A program made the translations under genes and the position numbers. From Gammaproteobacteria bacterium (GTDB taxonomy: Bacteria; Pseudomonadota; Gammaproteobacteria; Xanthomonadales; Wenzhouxiangellaceae), in contig PWWM01000112.1 in the NCBI GenBank assembly GCA_003561495.1, positions 1 through 27,556 of the forward strand: DNA of 27,556 bases, written 5' to 3'. The notes beneath the pieces were generated by a model. That model searched no databases and had not been told where the DNA came from. It saw only the letters and a list, made by a program, of their open reading frames with translations. Position 1 is the stretch's first letter. Every line of letters begins with the position of its first letter. Positions 24,144 to 27,556 of the stretch are shown piece by piece.

Positions 24144-24517
24144 TCGAGCTGGGTCAGTTCGCGATCAAGCAATTCGACGTCACCAAGGTTTTCGGCCACC
24201 AGATTCTTCAGTTGCTCGAAACTGTCGGCATCAACGGCCGTGAATCGACAAGCGACCTGATGACGCTGGACCCGAACGGCCGTCACCCACATTTCGAGCG
24301 AGACCTGCTCACCGCTGACCTGACCATTGAATTGCAGTCGGAGATGGGAATCGGGAACGACCTCCTCGCGGAAGGAATCATCGACTTTCAGCAAGGCGCC
24401 ATTGATCGACAGATCAAGCAGTTCACAATGAACTCTGTCCTTGCCAGTCGGGGTGAGCTGGCACTCGGCATGAAAGGGAAATCGGTGGAAACGCCGACGT
24501 TCCTCATTTTCCGACAT
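24107..24517 (-). CDS. PilZ-domain protein (c-di-GMP receptor type)
   Basis: The 136-residue protein begins MSENEERRRFHRFPF. The RRRFHR stretch matches the RxxxR c-di-GMP-binding motif, and LDLSINGALL matches the second motif D/NxSxxG at about residue 35. The domain covers residues 7-105; a short helical tail follows. AAGGA 8 nt upstream of the ATG on 24517 supports this start over a frame reaching 24550. Such one-domain proteins bind c-di-GMP and regulate partners in motility, pili or exopolysaccharide. The GGDEF-EAL protein and PilU in the same window make a link to pili plausible but unproven. Its 3' end overlaps engB by 37 nt. Confidence 0.92.
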   Translation of the reverse strand: MSENEERRRFHRFPFHAECQLTPTGKDRVHCELLDLSINGALLKVDDSFREEVVPDSHLRLQFNGQVSGEQVSLEMWVTAVRVQRHQVACRFTAVDADSFEQLKNLVAENLGDVELLDRELTQLDYWPGLSVSPGN

Positions 24518-24606
24518 GGGCAAGTTCCTTGGACTTGTATTGATCGTCATGGCTCGGCCCCCCTGACCGGCAACCGGCTTTCAGTCACCTCCCGGCACCT
24601 TTAGGC

Positions 24607-24615
24607 TGCCATAAT
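24607..24615 (+). promoter_or_regulatory. Candidate extended -10 upstream of dusB
   Basis: TG at 24607-24608, one base, then CATAAT (24610-24615). No recognisable -35. It would give a 5' leader of roughly 70 nt before dusB. Confidence 0.25.
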
Positions 24616-24693
24616 ACAACAAGAACAACCAGATGCACCCGACTGTTCAACCTGACCCAGGCCCGTGTCTCACACTCTCGATGGATGAACGCC

Positions 24694-25686
24694 ATGCAAA
24701 TCGGCCCGTACAGAATTGACCGCCCACTGGGACTGGCGCCGATGGCCGGGGTCACCGACAAACCGTTCCGATTGTTGTGCCGAAAACTGGGGGCCGGTCT
24801 GGCCACCACCGAGATGACGACGTCTGATCCCAGCCTCTGGCACACCACCAAGTCGGTCAGGCGCATGGACCATGAAGGCGAGCCAGGACCGGTCAGCGTA
24901 CAGATTGCCGGCACGATTCCTGAACGAATGGCCGAAGCCGCCCGGCACAACGTCGCACACGGCGCCGATATCATCGACATCAACATGGGTTGCCCGGCCA
25001 AGAAGGTCTGCAAGGCCTGGGCCGGCTCGGCGCTGATGCGCGACGAGGCACTGGTCGAGCAGATCCTGAGGGCCGTCGTGAGCGCCGTGGAAGTTCCGGT
25101 CACTCTTAAAATCCGCACCGGCTGGGCAGCCGATCAGCGCAATGCGCCGGTCATTGCCCGCATCGCCGAGGACTGCGGCATCACTGCATTGGCCATTCAC
25201 GGCCGTACCCGCGATCAAAAGTACACCGGCTCGGCCGAGTACGACACGATTGCCGCGATCAAGCAACAGGTCAGTATTCCGGTTCTGGCCAACGGCGATG
25301 TCGATACACCTGCGAAGGCCAAGGCCGTGCTCGATCATACCGGCGCCGATGGCTTGCTGATCGGGCGGGCCGCCCAGGGCCGGCCCTGGATCTTTCGGGA
25401 GATGGCTCACTTCCTCGAGTTCGGCGAGCACCTGCCTGAACCCGGACTTACTGAAATCCGAGATATCCTGCTTGGCCACCTCAAGGCCTTGCACGAGTTC
25501 TATGGCGAAACTGCCGGCGTTCGCATTGCCCGCAAGCACCTGGGCTGGTATGCCAAGAATCGACCGGAGAACAACGCCTACCGCTCGGTGGTCAACCGAG
25601 CTGAAAGTGCTGCCGAACAGATCGAATTGACCAGCCAATACTTCGATCGACTGGCCGGCGAAGAACTTCACGACCAGGCCGCCTGA
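24694..25686 (+). CDS. dusB: tRNA-dihydrouridine synthase B
   Basis: DusB reduces specific uridines in the tRNA D-loop using FMN and NADPH. The protein (330 residues) aligns from its first residues with E. coli DusB: MQIGPYRIDRPLGLAPMAGVTDKPFR, then IIDINMGCPAKKV with the catalytic Cys, TLKIRTGWA, IHGRTR, IPVLANGD, GADGLLIGRAAQGRPWIFRE, and RIARKHLGWY near the end. That alignment favours the ATG at 24694 over the ATG at 24685. In many gammaproteobacteria dusB is followed by fis; here the next plus-strand gene is a 53-residue secreted peptide instead. A 390-codon antisense frame (24670-25842) is a composition effect. Confidence 0.96.
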   Translation: MQIGPYRIDRPLGLAPMAGVTDKPFRLLCRKLGAGLATTEMTTSDPSLWHTTKSVRRMDHEGEPGPVSVQIAGTIPERMAEAARHNVAHGADIIDINMGCPAKKVCKAWAGSALMRDEALVEQILRAVVSAVEVPVTLKIRTGWAADQRNAPVIARIAEDCGITALAIHGRTRDQKYTGSAEYDTIAAIKQQVSIPVLANGDVDTPAKAKAVLDHTGADGLLIGRAAQGRPWIFREMAHFLEFGEHLPEPGLTEIRDILLGHLKALHEFYGETAGVRIARKHLGWYAKNRPENNAYRSVVNRAESAAEQIELTSQYFDRLAGEELHDQAA

Positions 25687-25767
25687 ACAATAATACTCTC
25701 GCGGTGACTTGCAACCCATAGCGGTTCGGGACAAGAATGATTCCCGGCCTATCGAAGAGACCTGCCC

Positions 25768-25929
25768 GTGAAAGTCCTGAGCTTCAGTACCCTTTTTCTG
25801 ATTCTGTGCGTGATCTCGCCTTTGAGTCAGGCGGAATGGCATGACTACATCGACGAGACCGGCATGATCACCGGGGTGCGCGCCCTGGCCTCACTGGCCA
25901 TCGATTACATGCTGGCCCGATCCGAGTGA
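25768..25929 (+). CDS. Small secreted protein, 53 residues, unknown function
   Basis: A GTG at 25768 opens a 54-codon frame ending in TGA at 25927-25929. Its product begins MKVLSFSTLFLILCVISPLSQA, a well-formed signal peptide (Lys, hydrophobic core, small residues at the SQA cut). The predicted mature part is about 31 residues: EWHDYIDETG, then MITGVRALASLAIDYMLA, then RSE. It has an acidic aromatic start and an amphipathic or hydrophobic helix, with no Cys. GAAGAGA upstream is a weak ribosome site. It lies 81 nt after dusB on the same strand and converges on pilU. I recognise no family. The signal peptide and the clean end support a real gene, although the short length leaves doubt. Confidence 0.6.
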   Translation: MKVLSFSTLFLILCVISPLSQAEWHDYIDETGMITGVRALASLAIDYMLARSE

Positions 25930-25997
25930 TTGCTGGGCGGGTCACCTGCGGAAAATCAATCGCACAAGTCCGGGCTGTTTTGGAGACGATGGGCTGT

Positions 25998-27104
25998 TCA
26001 GTCTCCGCCCGGATCTATGGCCCAGCGTTCCGGCACACCGAGCTGGCCGGCACTTTGACGAATGGCTAGCCCCAGATCATTGCGCGAGTCGGCATGCGCA
26101 AGCGCTTCTTCAGCCGTGACCTTGCCGGTCGCAAAAAGCTTGAACAAGGCTTGATCAAAGGATTGCATACCATGCTGTCCGCCTTTCTTGATGGCTTCCT
26201 TGAGCTCTGCAATTTCTTCCCTCAGAATCAGATCGGCGACATACGGCGTATGCAGCAGTAATTCCACGGCCGGAATTCGCTTGCCGTCCACGCCGGGAAT
26301 CAGGCGCTGGCTGACAATCCCGCGAAGGGGTAACGACAGATCAACGAATAATTGCCGATGGGCCGTATCCGGAAAAAAATTCATGATCCGATCCAGTGCC
26401 TGGTCGGCGTTGTTCGAATGCAAAGTGGACAGGCACAGGTGACCCGTCTCGGCATAAGCAATGGCATGCTGCATGGTTTCTCGATCTCGAATCTCTCCGA
26501 TCAGGATGACATCCGGCGCCTCGCGCATGGCGTTCTTCAATGCCTGGGCATAGGTATGCGTATCGAGACCGACCTCACGTTGATCGACAATGGACTTCTT
26601 GTGTTTGTGAAGAAACTCGATCGGTTCCTCGACAGTCAGTATGTGCCCGCTTTTATTCGCGCTTCGATAGTCGACCATCGATGCCAGCGTGGTCGATTTT
26701 CCGCAACCAGTCGGCCCAACCACCAGCACCAGACCACGTGGCTCCATCACCAGATCCTTCAGGACGAGTGGCAGATTCAATTCCTCAATGGACGGAATCC
26801 AATCCTTGACATGCCGCACCACCATGGCCAGGGAGCCACGCTGACGATAAACGTTGATGCGAAAGCGTCCGACGCCGTCCTCGGCATGGGCCAGATTGAG
26901 CTCGAGCTCACGCTCGAATTCATCGACCTGGCTTTGCGTAAGGATTGAGTAGACCAGTCGTTTGACAGCTTCGCCGGACAGCTTCTGCTCATCCAGATAT
27001 TCCGTCTTGCCTTCAATCTTGATACCCGTTGGCGCACCGGCACTGAAAAACAAGTCCGAAGCACGGCGTTCAATCATGGTTTCCAGATAGGGCCGGAGAT
27101 CCAT
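25998..27104 (-). CDS. pilU: Type IV pilus retraction ATPase, PilU-type
   Basis: PilU is an accessory hexameric ATPase that assists PilT in pilus retraction. The 368-residue protein shows the PilT/PilU pattern: MDLRPYLETMIERRASDLFFSAGAPT at the start, Walker A GPTGCGKSTTLASM (about residues 130-143), the Asp box TVEEPIEFLH, Walker B VILIGEIRDRETM and the His box HLCLSTLHSNNADQALDRI. The C-terminal part GMQSFDQALFKLFATGKVTAEEALAHADSRNDL is of PilU rather than PilT type. No pilT is next to it within the window. The ATG at 27104 lacks a clear ribosome site. A possible FNR/CRP-type box lies about 84 nt upstream. PilZ and GGDEF-EAL proteins elsewhere in the window suggest c-di-GMP control of pili. 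Confidence 0.94.
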   Translation of the reverse strand: MDLRPYLETMIERRASDLFFSAGAPTGIKIEGKTEYLDEQKLSGEAVKRLVYSILTQSQVDEFERELELNLAHAEDGVGRFRINVYRQRGSLAMVVRHVKDWIPSIEELNLPLVLKDLVMEPRGLVLVVGPTGCGKSTTLASMVDYRSANKSGHILTVEEPIEFLHKHKKSIVDQREVGLDTHTYAQALKNAMREAPDVILIGEIRDRETMQHAIAYAETGHLCLSTLHSNNADQALDRIMNFFPDTAHRQLFVDLSLPLRGIVSQRLIPGVDGKRIPAVELLLHTPYVADLILREEIAELKEAIKKGGQHGMQSFDQALFKLFATGKVTAEEALAHADSRNDLGLAIRQSAGQLGVPERWAIDPGGD

Positions 27105-27151
27105 GTCAGGTCATTGATGCGTTGAGCGTGTCGGAGCCATTTGACGAGTCC

Positions 27152-27194
27152 AGTTTAGCCCATCGCCACTCGTGAACGGCTTGACTCATGTCAA
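27152..27194 (-). promoter_or_regulatory. Candidate FNR/CRP-type operator and -10 for pilU
   Basis: TTGAC-TCAT-GTCAA at 27181-27194 is a perfect 5+5 inverted repeat with 4-nt spacing, the layout of FNR/ANR/DNR boxes (TTGAT-N4-ATCAA and variants). On the minus strand TAAACT (27157-27152) could be the -10. The implied start near 27145 puts the palindrome centre at about -42.5, close to the -41.5 of class II activation. The rest of 27105-27368 contains no gene I can support. Confidence 0.35.
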
Positions 27195-27338
27195 TCATCA
27201 ATCACCGAAAAGATCGCTGACCTCAACCGACAGAATCCACGCTGAACCATGCCAAATGGACGTTGTCCAGGCACTCGCGCCGAGTTTTCTGGGCGGTTCA
27301 AATACTACAGGGTTTTTGGGTTTTTCGAGGCCGCGATG

Positions 27339-27364
27339 GAGTGCCGTCTTGCGACGGCTCACTC
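27339..27364 (-). terminator. Hairpin downstream of the partial right-edge gene (terminator-like, no U-tract)
   Basis: GAGTG-CCGTC-TTGC-GACGG-CT-CACTC forms a 10-bp stem with a 2-nt bulge and a tetraloop, 5 nt after the TAA of the minus-strand gene ending at 27369. No T run follows on the minus strand, so it may only protect the 3' end or may not terminate at all. Confidence 0.35.
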
Positions 27365-27368
27365 ATCC

Positions 27369-27556
27369 TTATTCCGAAACTTCGAAATTCGATGTGAAAA
27401 TCGGATCGGAATCATCGTCTCGGCAACCGTCCCAACTGGCCAGACGTCGTACTTCCTCGCCACCCGCTTCGTTGAAGACACCGCCGGCAAGCAGCACTTC
27501 GTCTCGTACTTTCAGACTGTCCACCCGCGTTTGCATGCCGGTGTCCGGCCCGGAAA
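27369..27556 (-). CDS. Propeller-like repeat protein, C-terminal end (5' part outside window)
   Basis: A minus-strand frame enters from the right edge and ends at TAA (27371-27369), giving 61 residues. It contains VLLAGGVFNEAGG followed by VRRLASWDG. The layout GxFxxAGGxxxxxxAxWDG is the repeated blade motif of extracellular beta-propeller-like proteins in many environmental bacteria. The tail CRDDDSDPIFTSNFEVSE is acidic. The plus strand is also open here (27248 to the edge), but it shows no family features, so the minus reading is preferred. The rest of the gene, a signal peptide and the number of blades cannot be seen. Confidence 0.6.
   Translation of the reverse strand, partial: SGPDTGMQTRVDSLKVRDEVLLAGGVFNEAGGEEVRRLASWDGCRDDDSDPIFTSNFEVSE

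Noticed and set aside
24670..25842. 390-codon minus-strand open frame antisense to dusB
   Set aside because: No family motif, and it covers a well-recognised gene in another frame. GC-rich codon use keeps antisense frames open.
27248..27556. Plus-strand open frame running off the right edge (MPNGRCPG...)
   Set aside because: It overlaps the propeller-like minus-strand frame. It is open for about 100 codons but shows no recognisable features, so the opposite strand is preferred, with some doubt.

Overview
The window looks like chromosomal DNA of a GC-rich gammaproteobacterium. The genes are tightly packed and several neighbouring frames touch or overlap. RppH, DusB, PilU, HD-domain Cca and Slt70 are all of gammaproteobacterial type. 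The block engB / cytochrome c4 / dsbA / endonuclease-exonuclease-phosphatase protein matches the order I remember from Pseudomonas. A Xanthomonadales- or Wenzhouxiangella-like host would fit, but that is inference from gene content only. No tRNA, rRNA, transposase, phage gene or CRISPR array was seen.

Layout. 1-5.2 kb: the 3' end of a BtuB-like TonB receptor (+). Next comes a minus-strand run: rppH, an exported M28 peptidase, an acetyltransferase-like protein and a DUF6164-like membrane protein. After it come a FecCD/BtuC-type permease and its ATPase (+), probably the inner-membrane partners of the receptor. 5.2-5.4 kb: an unusual interval built from three families of 7-bp tandem repeats. 5.4-9.7 kb: a circularly permuted ATP-grasp protein, an alpha-E protein and a zinc-ribbon/HExxH metallopeptidase (+), facing the proteasome-like Anbu peptidase (-). 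This is a known but functionally unsolved association and the best candidate for an undescribed system here.

9.7-13.8 kb: an RND pump and its periplasmic adaptor, in the order pump then adaptor (-). 14.1-16.1 kb: a membrane GGDEF-EAL protein with a degenerate GGDEF and an intact EAL site, followed by a second heptamer array. 16.2-20.5 kb (-): slt, an NAD(P)-binding protein and cca. 20.5-24.5 kb: a TauE/SafE permease (+); dsbA and EEP protein (-); cytochrome c4 (-) divergent from engB (+); a PilZ protein (-). 24.7-27.1 kb: dusB (+), a small secreted peptide gene missed by length cut-offs (+), and pilU (-) behind a possible FNR/CRP-type box. The right edge cuts the 3' end of a minus-strand gene for a propeller-like repeat protein.

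Together the genes cover cobalamin or siderophore uptake, RNA and tRNA maintenance, envelope work (Slt, DsbA, RND), c-di-GMP signalling with type IV pili (GGDEF-EAL, PilZ, PilU), and the Anbu-linked peptide system. Starts were chosen from Shine-Dalgarno sequences and family alignments recalled from memory. Promoter calls are by eye and weak.
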